Shown here: positions 1-9,500 of the stretch, piece after piece
Layout: every line of letters starts with the position of its first letter
Numbering within the stretch: position 1 is the stretch's first letter
From: Oscillospiraceae bacterium
GTDB lineage: Bacteria > Bacillota > Clostridia > Oscillospirales > Ruminococcaceae
DNA: 18,482 nt
Direction: 5' to 3'
NCBI GenBank assembly: GCA_003516865.1
Contig: DPBR01000062.1
Location: 1-18,482, forward strand
Notes under the pieces: generated by a model
The model's input: only the letters and a program-made list of their open reading frames with translations
Database searches by the model: none
Told to the model about the DNA's origin: nothing
Program-made: the position numbers and the translations under genes

Positions 1-375
1 GCCACTTCTCCCAGTCGAGTGATTAGCGGCGTGCGTGCCTTTAATCAAAAAATCATTGCTATTCAAGGCGGCTCGGATAAGGGCAACGATCTGTCCGTGA
101 TGGTGCCTGACCTGTTGTCCCATGTGAAAATTTTGATTTTGAACGGTGCAACGGCGGATAAGATTGAACAGGCTGTTTTGGCTGCGCCGGATTATGATCC
201 AGATCAGCTGCAAATTATAAAAGTGAAAGATTTGGCGCAGGCGGTAGAAGCGGCACGCAAGGCAGCACAGCCCGGAGATATTGTGTCTCTTTGCCCGGCT
301 TGCCCCGCCTTTGACCAGTTTAAGACATTTGAGTACCGCGGACGGGAATTCAAAAGGTTGGTGAACGCATTTTGA
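1..375 (+). CDS. murD: UDP-N-acetylmuramoyl-L-alanine--D-glutamate ligase, C-terminal part (partial, 5' end outside window)
   Basis: This is the last 124 residues of MurD, the cytoplasmic ATP-dependent Mur ligase that adds D-glutamate to UDP-MurNAc-L-Ala in peptidoglycan precursor synthesis. The frame is open from base 1, so the GTG at 19 is an internal valine codon. The family signatures are ATSPSR at the left edge (the SKAT segment of the linker to the C-terminal domain), GGSDKGND (the GG.DK lysine loop) and CPACPAFDQFKTFEYRG near the end, which matches the usual SPACASFD.FKNFE.RG. The serine of ACAS, which in E. coli MurD (Ser415) contacts the D-Glu carboxylate, is alanine here. The stop codon overlaps the TTG start of the next gene (TTGA), so the genes are probably translationally coupled. 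Murein cluster neighbours such as mraY or murG do not follow. The identification is firm; the effect of the substitution is unknown. Confidence 0.93.
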   Translation, partial: ATSPSRVISGVRAFNQKIIAIQGGSDKGNDLSVMVPDLLSHVKILILNGATADKIEQAVLAAPDYDPDQLQIIKVKDLAQAVEAARKAAQPGDIVSLCPACPAFDQFKTFEYRGREFKRLVNAF

Positions 376-1394
376 GTACAAACACAGCGGCGCTGTTGCA
401 GGAATTGACGGCAGTTACCGGCACGCCCTTTTATGATGAGGAAGTGCTGAACCTGCTGACTTCCAAGTTGGTGTCCTTTGGCGATGTGCAGGTGGACGCC
501 ATGCACAATGTTAGCTGCACCTTTGGCAGCGGTTACCATGTGGTTCTGGAGGCCCACTGGGACGAAATTTGCTTTGTAGTCACAGGCATTAGTGACGACG
601 GCTATGTGCACTTTGCCAAGTGCGGTGGGATTGACCCTCGGATTTTGCCCGGCGCACGGGTGGTGGTTCATGGCAAGCGGGACCTGCCCGGGGTCATCTC
701 CACCTTGCCACCCCATTTGCAAAAAGGGGAGGACGGCAAGAAAGTGGCACCCATTGACGAGCTTTCCGTTGATCTTGGGCTGACCGCCCAGGCGGCCAAG
801 GATTTGGTAGCGGCAGGGGACTGTGTAACCTTTGCGAAGCATTTTACGCCGCTGGACGGCACTCGGGTCAGTGCCAACTGTCTGGACGACCGTAGCGGCG
901 TGGCAGCGGTTCTGCTGGCGGCAGAGCAGCTGAAAGATGTGCCATGCCGGGTGACCTTGTTATTCACCGCCCAGGAGGAAGTAGGCACCCGCGGTGCCAA
1001 GACGGCACTGTTTGACCGTGGCGTAGATGCCAGCGTTAGCGTAGATGTGTCTTTTGCCTACACACCCGGCTGTAAAGCGCGGGACTGCGGCGTGATGGGC
1101 AAGGGGCCGATGATCGGTATTTCGCCGATTTTGGATCGGCAGTTCAGCAAGGAACTGCTGGACCTTGCTAAGGAAAATCAGATACCCTATCAAACGGAAG
1201 TGATGGCCGGGCGCACCGGCACCAATGCAGATGCCATTAGCATTTGCGGCAGCGGTGTACGCTGCGCGCTGGTGTCTATCCCGGAAAAATATATGCACAC
1301 CCCTGCAGAGGTTGTAGATACCGCCGATGTGGAGCAGACGGCGGCACTGCTGGCTGCCTTTGTGCGAATGAAAGCAGGTGAGCACCGTGCTTAA
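372..1394 (+). CDS. M42 family metallopeptidase (first of two paralogues)
   Basis: A 340-residue cytoplasmic di-zinc aminopeptidase of the M42 (tetrahedral aminopeptidase/glutamyl aminopeptidase, FrvX/YsdC-like) family. These form large dodecameric particles that trim short peptides. The metal and catalytic residues are all visible: His62 and Asp64 in AHWDE, Asp172 in LDDRSG, Glu202-Glu203 in QEEVGTRGA, Asp225 in VDVSF and His309 in YMHTPAEVV. Length matches the family. The first motif has Trp where most members have Met (AHMDE). The TTG start at 372 is chosen because it overlaps the murD stop and no better start lies near; the upstream GGTG is only a weak ribosome binding site. The gene overlaps the next, paralogous peptidase by 17 bases. 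Substrate specificity cannot be read from the sequence. Confidence 0.92.
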   Translation: MSTNTAALLQELTAVTGTPFYDEEVLNLLTSKLVSFGDVQVDAMHNVSCTFGSGYHVVLEAHWDEICFVVTGISDDGYVHFAKCGGIDPRILPGARVVVHGKRDLPGVISTLPPHLQKGEDGKKVAPIDELSVDLGLTAQAAKDLVAAGDCVTFAKHFTPLDGTRVSANCLDDRSGVAAVLLAAEQLKDVPCRVTLLFTAQEEVGTRGAKTALFDRGVDASVSVDVSFAYTPGCKARDCGVMGKGPMIGISPILDRQFSKELLDLAKENQIPYQTEVMAGRTGTNADAISICGSGVRCALVSIPEKYMHTPAEVVDTADVEQTAALLAAFVRMKAGEHRA

Positions 1395-2394
1395 AACCTT
1401 ATGCGATTTGAACGGCACCAGCGGCAATGAAGCGGCGGTGCGTGACTACATTTTAGAGCAGATCCGGCCCTATTGCACCACCTGCACTGTGGATGCGATG
1501 GGCTCTGTTGTCGCCTTTAAGAAAGGCAAGCGTACCCCGGAAAAGCGGGTCATGCTCTCTGCCCACATGGACGAGGTGGGCTTTATCATCACCGGCGCCA
1601 CCGAGGAGGGCTACCTGCAATTTGCACCGGTAGGCGGGATTAACCCTTCTGTGGTGCTGGGGCGCCGCTTGGCGCTGGAAAACGGCGGCTTCGGTATGGT
1701 CGGCACGGTGCCCATTCACCTGCTCCATGAGGATGCAGGGGAGAAAGTGCCTTCCTTTGATGAATTATTGATAGATGTGGGCGCTGCCGATAAGCAAACA
1801 GCGGAAACGATGGCGCCGGTTGGCAGCTTTGCCTATTTCAGTGAGTCGTATGTCGCTTTTGGCGACGGTAAAATTTGTGCCAAAGCTCTGGACGACCGGA
1901 TCGGCTGCATGCTGATGATCGAACTTTTACAATCGGAGCTGGAGGCCGACACCTGGTTCTGCTTCCAAGTGCAGGAAGAAGTGGGCCTGCGGGGCGCTGC
2001 CTGTACCGGCAGTCGGGTCCAGCCGGATCGTGTTTTGGTGCTGGAAGCCACCACCGCAGCGGACTTGGACGGCGTGACCGGCGATAAGCGGGTGTGCGTG
2101 CTTGGTGATGGCCCGGTGGTCAGCTTTATGGACGGCGCCACCATTTATGACCGGGCGCTGTATCGTATGGCCAGAGAAACAGCCGACGAGAACGGTATTC
2201 CCAGCCAGACCAAAACCGCCATTGCCGGCGGCAACGATGCCGGCGCTCTGCAACGGGCCGGACAGGGAAGTGCAGCGCTGGCTGTGAGCCTGCCCTGCCG
2301 GTATATCCACTCCGGCGCCTCTGTGGTGCAGCAGTCGGATATAGACGCTACCCGTGCACTATTGGCCGCCCTTTTGCCCAAATTATATGATTGA
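1378..2394 (+). CDS. M42 family metallopeptidase (second paralogue)
   Basis: A 338-residue M42 di-zinc aminopeptidase with the full ligand set: His63 and Asp65 in SAHMDEVGF, Asp172 in KALDDRIG, Glu200-Glu201 in VQEEVGLRGA, Glu223 in VLEAT and His311 in RYIHSG. The fifth ligand is Glu here, where the upstream paralogue has Asp225; both occur in the family. The GTG at 1378 lies inside the end of the upstream gene. The GTG at 1387 has a better-spaced AGGTGA in front of it and may be the real start, giving 335 residues. The 3' end overlaps the acetyltransferase start by 8 bases. Two differently diverged M42 enzymes in tandem could form separate or mixed particles with complementary specificity; that is inference. 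Confidence 0.93.
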   Translation: MSTVLKTLCDLNGTSGNEAAVRDYILEQIRPYCTTCTVDAMGSVVAFKKGKRTPEKRVMLSAHMDEVGFIITGATEEGYLQFAPVGGINPSVVLGRRLALENGGFGMVGTVPIHLLHEDAGEKVPSFDELLIDVGAADKQTAETMAPVGSFAYFSESYVAFGDGKICAKALDDRIGCMLMIELLQSELEADTWFCFQVQEEVGLRGAACTGSRVQPDRVLVLEATTAADLDGVTGDKRVCVLGDGPVVSFMDGATIYDRALYRMARETADENGIPSQTKTAIAGGNDAGALQRAGQGSAALAVSLPCRYIHSGASVVQQSDIDATRALLAALLPKLYD

Positions 2395-3109
2395 GTATCA
2401 ACAGAATTTAGATCTGCTGCGGCAGTATGAACAAACGGATTTGTTTTCCGTACGGGTGCTGGCCCTGGCAGAAAGCTACGGCTGTGATTACAACTTCGCT
2501 CGCTTTTATGTGCAAAGAACGGAGAGCGGGCAAATAACTGCGGTTTTATCGTATTTGGATCGGGACTGCACTTTGTCCTTAACGGAAAATGCGGACCGGG
2601 AAGAATTGACGGCCTTTTTTGCGGCCATGGGATATGGTACGCTGCTTTGTACAGCGGATTTTTGCATGGATCGGCCTTACAGAGAGGGGTCGATGATGCA
2701 GTCTGTGCGGCGCTACGATGTGCAAAGCGGTATGGCTGTGTTTGACAGCTATCCAAAACTCATGGATCTATATAATTTTATCGACTACGACAGCCAGGAT
2801 TTTGAAAGCTGGTATGTGGATCTGAGCCATCGTATTCGCCACGGCGGCGCCAAGGCGCTGACCTTGCGTATGGACGGCATGATCCTGGCCAGCGGTATAT
2901 TATCATCCGTAACGGATAAGGGCGCAGTGCTCACCGCCGTGCGAACCCAGCCGGAATTCCGCCGCATGGGCTACGGCTCTATGCTGGTGCGGCGGCTGGT
3001 GGCAGACTGCAAAGGCACTGTATACTTAATGCGTGAGCAAGGGCGCAATGAACAGTTTTACCTGCAAAACGGATTTATCAATCAAGGATTATGGAGACAA
3101 TATCAATGA
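2387..3109 (+). CDS. GNAT family N-acetyltransferase
   Basis: A 240-residue protein starting at the ATG at 2387, which overlaps the end of the upstream peptidase gene by 8 bases; an in-frame ATG further upstream (2354) would lie deep inside that gene and is rejected. The C-terminal part carries a GNAT fold: a beta strand ending in LTAVRTQPEFRRMGYG, where R192-R-M-G-Y-G197 is the Q/R-x-x-G-x-G/A acetyl-CoA pyrophosphate loop, followed by the helix SMLVRRLVAD and a late EQFYLQNGF segment typical of motif B. The N-terminal ~110 residues match nothing I recognise by eye and may be a second, degenerate GNAT-like domain. The acceptor substrate is unknown. Its stop overlaps the next start as ATGA. 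Confidence 0.85.
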   Translation: MIEYQQNLDLLRQYEQTDLFSVRVLALAESYGCDYNFARFYVQRTESGQITAVLSYLDRDCTLSLTENADREELTAFFAAMGYGTLLCTADFCMDRPYREGSMMQSVRRYDVQSGMAVFDSYPKLMDLYNFIDYDSQDFESWYVDLSHRIRHGGAKALTLRMDGMILASGILSSVTDKGAVLTAVRTQPEFRRMGYGSMLVRRLVADCKGTVYLMREQGRNEQFYLQNGFINQGLWRQYQ

Positions 3110-4380
3110 CCCCCTTTTTTCAACTGGACCCGAAAATCGAGTCTGCGTCTGCCGCTGCGTTGCAGCAGGTGGCGCCACGATTTACGGAGATTGACGAGGT
3201 AACGGAATACAATCAGCTGAAGGTGCTGCGGGCCTTTATGGACAACGGTATCAGCGAACGGCATTTTGGCAGCAGCACCGGCTACGGTTATGGCGACGAG
3301 GGTCGGGAGACCCTGGACAAAGTATGGGCACAGGTGTTCGGCGCGGAGGACGCGCTGGTGCGCCACAATTTTACCTGCGGCACCCACACCCTGGCGGTGG
3401 CGCTGTTTGGTGTGTTGCGCCCGGGGGACAAAATGCTGTGCGTCAGCGGTATGCCCTATGACACCCTGCACAGCGTGATCGGGCTTACCGGCGAGAATAT
3501 GGGGTCGCTGAAGGACTATGGCATTGCTTTTGACTGCGTGCCGCTGAAAGAGGAACATTTGGACTATGAAGCCATTGCCAAAGCGGTGGACGATACGGTG
3601 ACCATGGTGTATATCCAGCGCAGCCGCGGGTATGAGTTGCGCGCCAGTCTCTCTTTAGAGGAGACGCAAAAGGTGGCAGAGATTGCAAAAGAGAAGAACC
3701 CCAACTGCATTGTGATGGTAGACAACTGTTACTGTGAATTTGTCAATAAGCAAGAGCCCACCCAGGTGGGGGCAGATCTGATCGCCGGGTCGCTGATTAA
3801 AAACGCCGGCGGCGGTATGGCCCGCACCGGCGGTTACATAGCCGGGCGCCACGATTTGGTAGAAAAGTGTGCCTTTCGACTGACCACCCCCGGACTGGGG
3901 CGGGAAGTGGGCGCCACACTGGGAATGAATCGTGAGTTGTATATGGGCCTGTTCTATGCGCCCCATACCGTAGGCGAGGCGCTGAAATCCGCTGTGTATA
4001 TTGCGGCGTTGTACCAGTCCTTTGGCTACGATGTGACCCCCAAGTGGGATGAACCCCGGCAGGACATTGTGCAGTGTTTGGGACTTGAAAACCCGGACAG
4101 TCTGGTTGCATTTTGTCAGGGGGTGCAAAGCGGTAGTCCGATTGACAGCTTTGTGCTGCCGGAGCCGTGGGATATGCCCGGCTATGACAGCCAGGTGGTG
4201 ATGGCCGCCGGTGCGTTTACGCTGGGTTCGTCTATCGAACTGTCGGCAGACGCCCCAATTCGGCCGCCGTATTATGCTTGGATCCAAGGCGGTCTGCAAT
4301 TTCATTCCGCCAAGATCTGTGCGGAACTGGCAGCCCAGCAAATGCAAAACAAAGGACTCTTAAAGCATGACAAATTTTAA
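3106..4380 (+). CDS. Methionine gamma-lyase family / aluminium resistance PLP-dependent protein
   Basis: A 424-residue fold-type I PLP enzyme of the family annotated as 'methionine gamma-lyase family' or 'aluminum resistance protein' (YnbB-like). Hallmarks are HFGSSTGYGYGDEGRE near the N terminus, the substrate/cofactor segment HNFTCGTHTLA, VMVDNCYCEF with the PLP-ring aspartate at about residue 206, and AGSLIKNAGGG with the Schiff-base lysine at about residue 232. The start at 3106 is preferred over the in-frame ATG at 3091 because it forms an ATGA overlap with the acetyltransferase stop and has GGAGA 8 bases upstream; the longer form would add five residues. The physiological reaction is not established for this family, so a C-S lyase or related amino-acid lyase role is only an expectation. 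Confidence 0.9.
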   Translation: MTPFFQLDPKIESASAAALQQVAPRFTEIDEVTEYNQLKVLRAFMDNGISERHFGSSTGYGYGDEGRETLDKVWAQVFGAEDALVRHNFTCGTHTLAVALFGVLRPGDKMLCVSGMPYDTLHSVIGLTGENMGSLKDYGIAFDCVPLKEEHLDYEAIAKAVDDTVTMVYIQRSRGYELRASLSLEETQKVAEIAKEKNPNCIVMVDNCYCEFVNKQEPTQVGADLIAGSLIKNAGGGMARTGGYIAGRHDLVEKCAFRLTTPGLGREVGATLGMNRELYMGLFYAPHTVGEALKSAVYIAALYQSFGYDVTPKWDEPRQDIVQCLGLENPDSLVAFCQGVQSGSPIDSFVLPEPWDMPGYDSQVVMAAGAFTLGSSIELSADAPIRPPYYAWIQGGLQFHSAKICAELAAQQMQNKGLLKHDKF

Positions 4381-5071
4381 CGGAATTACCCCAAAAGCCA
4401 TTGAGTTGCTCAGCGAAAACCGCTTTAACGATTCTAAGGCATTTTATGAAGAACATAAGGAAGAATTAAAACAGCTGGCCACGATCCCCATGCGGCAAAT
4501 TGTGCTGGATCTGGCGGAGATGATGACGGAGCTGGACGATAAAATGTACACGGATCCTGTGTACACTGTTTCTCGCATTCGCAGAGACACCCGTCGCTCC
4601 AAAAGCAAGATGATGTATCGGGAGAACCTGTGGCTGATGCTGCGGCGACACAAGAAGCAGTACCCCTGCGCGCCGTTTTTTTGGTTCGAGTTTTCGCCGG
4701 TGTGCTACACCATGGGTCTGGGTTTCTTTGTGCAAAAGCCCGCCCAGTTTGACGAACTGCGCAAGGTGATTTTGGCTCACCCGCGCAAGTGGACGCGTGC
4801 AGTCAAACAGGCAGAAGACGCAGGTATTCACTTTGCCTGCTATAACAGCTACAAAAAAGACCGGGTGCCGGATGCACCCAAGGCGCTGCAGCCCTATTTG
4901 AACGCAAAGGACATGTCGTTCTCTTATACCGGGTGGAATTTGGAACACATTGGCTCTACTGCGCTGATCGACGAGTTAAAAGCCGGATTTGCCGCGGCAT
5001 TTCCGTTATATAAAATCTTTATAGAAGCATACGAAAACATGCTGTCGGAGGGATTGATTGATGATGAATAA
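4367..5071 (+). CDS. DUF2461 domain-containing protein
   Basis: A 234-residue cytoplasmic protein matching the DUF2461 (TIGR02453) family. It begins with FNGITPKAIELLSENRFNDS and a following FYEEHKEE, the usual 'phe-helix, N-x-x-x-(W/F)-(F/Y)' opening. It then has TVSRIRRDTRRSKSK around residues 67-81, the conserved R-x-x-RD-x-RFSKDK segment, and an aromatic stretch FFWFEFSP. The function of the family is unknown. The ATG at 4367 overlaps the previous gene by 14 bases and has AAGGA about 10 bases upstream. It is coupled to the phosphohexomutase by an 11-base overlap. No membrane segment or signal peptide is visible. Confidence 0.85.
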   Translation: MTNFNGITPKAIELLSENRFNDSKAFYEEHKEELKQLATIPMRQIVLDLAEMMTELDDKMYTDPVYTVSRIRRDTRRSKSKMMYRENLWLMLRRHKKQYPCAPFFWFEFSPVCYTMGLGFFVQKPAQFDELRKVILAHPRKWTRAVKQAEDAGIHFACYNSYKKDRVPDAPKALQPYLNAKDMSFSYTGWNLEHIGSTALIDELKAGFAAAFPLYKIFIEAYENMLSEGLIDDE

Positions 5072-6554
5072 AAAAGAGTTTTTGCATCTGAAAAGCGGCA
5101 CAGATGTGCGCGGTACGGCGGTAGAAACGGCGGAGCACGGTGTGCAGCTGACAGACGAGACGGTGCAGAAGATCTGCGTGGGTTTCTATAAGTGGTATTG
5201 CGACAAGGAGCAGGTAGATACCTTTGGCATTGCCGTAGGGCAGGACTGCCGCATTTCTTCCTCCCGCATTGCAGCGGCGGCTATGACGGCCTTTTGTGCC
5301 TGCGGGTGCAGGGTGTTTGACTGCGGACTGGCAACTACCCCCTCTATGTTTATGAGTATTGTAGAAAATGAGCCGGTGCAAACGGCGCTGGAGATCACTG
5401 CGTCCCATCACCCCTTTGACCGAAACGGGCTAAAGTTCTTTACTTCCGGCGGCGGTCTGGAAGGGGAGGATGTAACCGCCATTTTGGAGCTGGCTTATGA
5501 CGCGGAAGTGCCGGTAAGTAGCGACAATGCACCTGTGGCACTGTCCTTTATGAACGATTATGCCGCCCTTTTGCGCCGGCAGATTGTGGACGGCGTGCAA
5601 AATGGTGACCGCCCGCTGGAGGGTCTGCACATTGTGGTAGATGCCGGTAACGGTGTAGGCGGATTTTACGCCGATCAGGTGCTGGCGCCGTTGGGTGCCG
5701 ATGTAAGCGGCAGCCAATTTCTGGAGCCGGACGGCATGTTTCCCAATCATATTCCAAACCCGGAGAATAAAGGCGCTATTGATGCCGCCTCCAAAATGGT
5801 GCTGGACAGCAGCGCCGACCTGGGTTTGATATTTGATACGGATGTGGACCGTATGGGCTGCATTGGCGCCACCGGGCAGGAGATCAACCGTAACACGCTG
5901 GTTGCCTTGGCGGCGGCCATTGTGCTGGAGGATCACCCGGGCACTACAGTGGTGACCGACAGCCTGACCTCCGACGGTCTGCGTACCTTTATTGAGCAGG
6001 ATCTGGGGGGCAAGCAGCTGCGCTATCGTCGCGGCTATAAGAATGTAATCGACAAGAGTATTGAACTGAACAAGAGCGGCGTAGACTCTGCCCTTGCTAT
6101 TGAGACCAGTGGCCACGCAGCACTAAAGGATAATTATTTCCTGGACGATGGCGCCTATTTGGCAACGAAGATTGTCATTAAGGCAGCCAAACTGCGCCGA
6201 GAGGGTAAGACTATTGAGGACCTGACCGCAGCCTTGCACCGCCCGGCAGAGAGTGTGGAGATTCGTGTGCCCATTCTCTTAGAGGACTTTCACGACTATG
6301 GGGAAGATGTGATGGCGCAGCTGGCTGCATTCGCTGCCGGCCATGAGAATTGGAGCGTGGAGCCGGAGAATTATGAGGGTGTGCGCATCAATATACCCGG
6401 CGGCTGGTTTTTGCTGCGCCTGTCTGTGCACGATCCGATCTTGCCCTTGAACATTGAGAACGATGTGGCGGGTACTGCCGCAAAGGTTGCCGATGAGATT
6501 GCGCAATTCCTGACCCGCTTTGATAAGCTGGATCTTTCCGGCTTCAAAAAATAA
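5061..6554 (+). CDS. Phosphohexomutase (phosphomannomutase/phosphoglucomutase family)
   Basis: A 497-residue alpha-D-phosphohexomutase, which moves phosphate between C1 and C6 of a sugar through a phosphoserine. The four family sites are visible: the catalytic serine loop ITASHHPFDRNG (Ser115), the metal loop FDTDVDRMG (Asp259, Asp261, Asp263), the sugar loop IETSGHAALKDNYF (Glu348, Ser350, His352) and a C-terminal phosphate region near EGVRINIPGGW. The loops differ from the common TASHNP / DGDGDR / EMSGH forms and resemble a subfamily with DTDVDR and ETSGH, so the preferred sugar (mannose, glucose or glucosamine) is left open. The ATG at 5061 follows GGAGGGA by 7 bases; a TTG at 5058 and an ATG at 5064 are alternatives. 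It lies 12 bases before addB. Confidence 0.9.
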   Translation: MMNKKEFLHLKSGTDVRGTAVETAEHGVQLTDETVQKICVGFYKWYCDKEQVDTFGIAVGQDCRISSSRIAAAAMTAFCACGCRVFDCGLATTPSMFMSIVENEPVQTALEITASHHPFDRNGLKFFTSGGGLEGEDVTAILELAYDAEVPVSSDNAPVALSFMNDYAALLRRQIVDGVQNGDRPLEGLHIVVDAGNGVGGFYADQVLAPLGADVSGSQFLEPDGMFPNHIPNPENKGAIDAASKMVLDSSADLGLIFDTDVDRMGCIGATGQEINRNTLVALAAAIVLEDHPGTTVVTDSLTSDGLRTFIEQDLGGKQLRYRRGYKNVIDKSIELNKSGVDSALAIETSGHAALKDNYFLDDGAYLATKIVIKAAKLRREGKTIEDLTAALHRPAESVEIRVPILLEDFHDYGEDVMAQLAAFAAGHENWSVEPENYEGVRINIPGGWFLLRLSVHDPILPLNIENDVAGTAAKVADEIAQFLTRFDKLDLSGFKK

Positions 6555-6566
6555 AAGGAGACCTGT

Positions 6567-9500
6567 ATGCTGCAACTTGTTTTTGGCAGATCCGGGTATG
6601 GCAAAACCGAATATATAAGAAATCGCATTGCAGACAAGATTGATCGGGGAGAAACACAGGTGCTTCTCATCACACCGGAGCAGTACTCATTTATCAGCGA
6701 GTACAGTCTGCTGGAGCAACTGGGGGAGGCACGAGCGCACGCCGTTCGGTGTCTCTCCTTTTCGCGCCTTTGTGATGAATGCGACCGTTTGTACGGCGCC
6801 GACGGCAGAAAACCGCTGACCAAGGGCGGCAAGGCCATTTTGATGAAAACGGCCATTGACCAAGTGCGCCCGGATCTGGAGTTGTTTGAGAAGAAAGGCA
6901 GTTCTGCGGCCTTTGTGCAGTCCATGACCGGCATTTATGACGAGATGAAGTCCTGCAATCTGTCCGGTGCGGCGGTATATGCGGCGGCGGACGATCTGGA
7001 TACGGATATTCTGCGGTGCAAAATGCGGGACTTTTCGCGTATTATGACCGCGTATGAGGCGTTGCTTGGAGACCGTTTTGCGGATCCGGCGAACCGACTG
7101 ACTCGCTTGTATGACCAAATCAAGGATCAAAACTACTTTGCCGGTCAAACCGTGTTTTTAGACGGATTTAATGGCTTTGTCGCCCAGGAATATAAGATTT
7201 TGGAGCGGATTATTGCTGAGGCCAAGGCGGTTTATATTGCACTGGACAGCGACTCCTTTGGTACCGGAGACGGTTATGACCTGTTTGCCTATGTGAATGA
7301 GACGGCAGCCATTTTGCAGCGCATTGCCGATAAGGCGGGCGTGCCCACCAACGCGTTGCAGTTGGGCGAAAACAACCGCACGGATTATGCGGATCTGCGC
7401 CGGGTAGAGCAGTATATTTTTGCCGACCAAGCGCCGGAGGTGGAGATTCCAGCGGAGCACATTCGCCTGTATGCAGCGTCTACCGTGACGGATGCCTGTA
7501 ATGATTTGGCCTTACAGATAAAGGGTTTGCTGCGCTGCGGCTACCGTGCCGGGGAAATTGCTGTAACCATGCGTGACCGGGAAAAATATGCACCGGTGCT
7601 GGCGTCAGCTTTTGAAAAATACGGCGTGCCGTATTATGCAGATGAACGGCAGCCGGTGACCGCTCAGCCGATCTTGGTCTTTCCTATGTATCTGATGCGA
7701 TCTGTGATCTACGGCTGGCGTAGCGACGATCTGTTCAGTCTGATCAAAACCGGCCTGACCGATGTGTCCGACAGCCCGGATCTGCACCGTACAGAAAATT
7801 ATGTGTATACCTGGGGCATCAATGGTGCTGCCTGGAAGCGACCGTTTGACAAGTCTCCCAAAGGCTTTTCCGGTGCGCTTAGTGACAGCGACCGGGTGCA
7901 GTTGGAACGGATCAACGCCCTGCGGCAAAGCTTGATGGAGCCGCTCTTAGCGTTCCAAAAGAAAGTGCACGGCGCCACACCGCGGCAGATCAGCACCGCT
8001 TTGTTTGAGGCCATAAAAGCCTACCATGCGGATAAGCATTTGCAACAGCTGGCGGCCGGACTTGCGCAGGACGGCGCGTCTGCGCTGGCAGAGGAGCAGG
8101 GGCGCACTTGGGATGTGCTGATGCGCATTTTGGACCAGCTGGCAACGGTGCTGCCGGAGAAGCCCATGGCGTTGAAGGATTATTGTGCCCTCTATGCGCT
8201 GGTGACCCATACGGAGGACTTGGGCGAGATCCCAATGGGGCTTGACAATGTGCAGGTGGGCCAGGCGGATCGTATGCGGTTCAATAATCCGCGGGCGCTG
8301 TTTATTCTGGGCGCCAACGAAGGGGAATTTCCCCAAACGGTCACCAGTGGCGGCCTACTCAGCGACAATGAGCGCAAGCAACTGGCGGCGCATGATTTTA
8401 AGCTGTATTCCTTTGGCGAAATTTTAAATTTACAGGAGAGGTATTTTGCCTATAAGGCGGTGAGCGCCCCTCGGGAGCGGCTGTTTGTTACCTATACCGC
8501 TACCGGGCGGGCAGACGCACCGTCGGCCATTGTCACCGGCATACAGGCGCTGTTTCCGAATCTGAACGTAGAAAAATGGAACCCGGCAAACGGCCTGGAT
8601 CTGGTCGATACACCGCAAAATGCCTTTGAACTGATGTCCGGCCTTTATGACAGCACGGATCCGTTCTTTGTGGCGTTGCGTGCTTATTTTAGCGACGAGC
8701 CGCAGTATGCGGCGGTACAGGCGCTGGCGGAGAACCGTACACCGATGATCAAAGATACTGCCACTGCACGCAAACTGTTTGGCAAGGATATGGTGCTGTC
8801 CGCCTCTCGCATTGAGGATTATTACAACTGCCCCTACCGCTACTTCTGCAAATTCGGGCTGGGGGCACAGCCTCGCCAAAAGGCGGAGATCAATCCTATG
8901 GAGCGAGGCACGCTGATCCACTATGTGCTGGAAAAACTGCTGTCTGAGGTGGGCACCAAGCAACTGCCCGACTATGACAGAAAGCAGATTACCGCGCTGG
9001 TGGACGGCTATATTGAACAGTATTTTAAGGAAGAGATGGGCGATCCGTCGGATATGCCCTCCCGCTTCCGCTACAACTTTCGCCGCCTGTCCAAAATGCT
9101 GGTGGATGTGGTGTGCCGCTTGGCAGGGGAGTTTGCCGAAAGCGATTTTGAGGCCAAGGCCTTTGAACTGCCCATTGATGTGGACGGCGCGGTGCATTCC
9201 AAGGTGATCCCCCTCCAGGATGGCGGCAGCCTGCGTATTCGCGGATCTGTGGATCGAGTGGATGTATTGGAGCAGGACGGTCAGCAGTTCGTCCGCGTGG
9301 TGGACTACAAGTCCGGCGCCAAGGCCTTTCGTCTGGCAGATATTGTCAACGGGCTGAACCTGCAAATGTTCTTATATTTGTTTAATGTATGCGCCGACGG
9401 CAGCAATCCCTATGCGGGTGTGCCTGCCGGGGTACTGTATATGCACGCTGCCCGCAATGTGATGACAGTGGAGACGAAAAGCAGCGCGGAAAAGGATATT

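Noticed and set aside
2354..2386. Upstream ATG start for the acetyltransferase
   Set aside because: It lies deep within the previous peptidase gene; the ATG at 2387 gives the usual short overlap.
8430..9365. Long antisense open frame (311 codons) inside addB
   Set aside because: It lies fully opposite an unambiguous addB reading frame with nuclease motifs, shows no recognisable family and arises from GC-rich codon structure.
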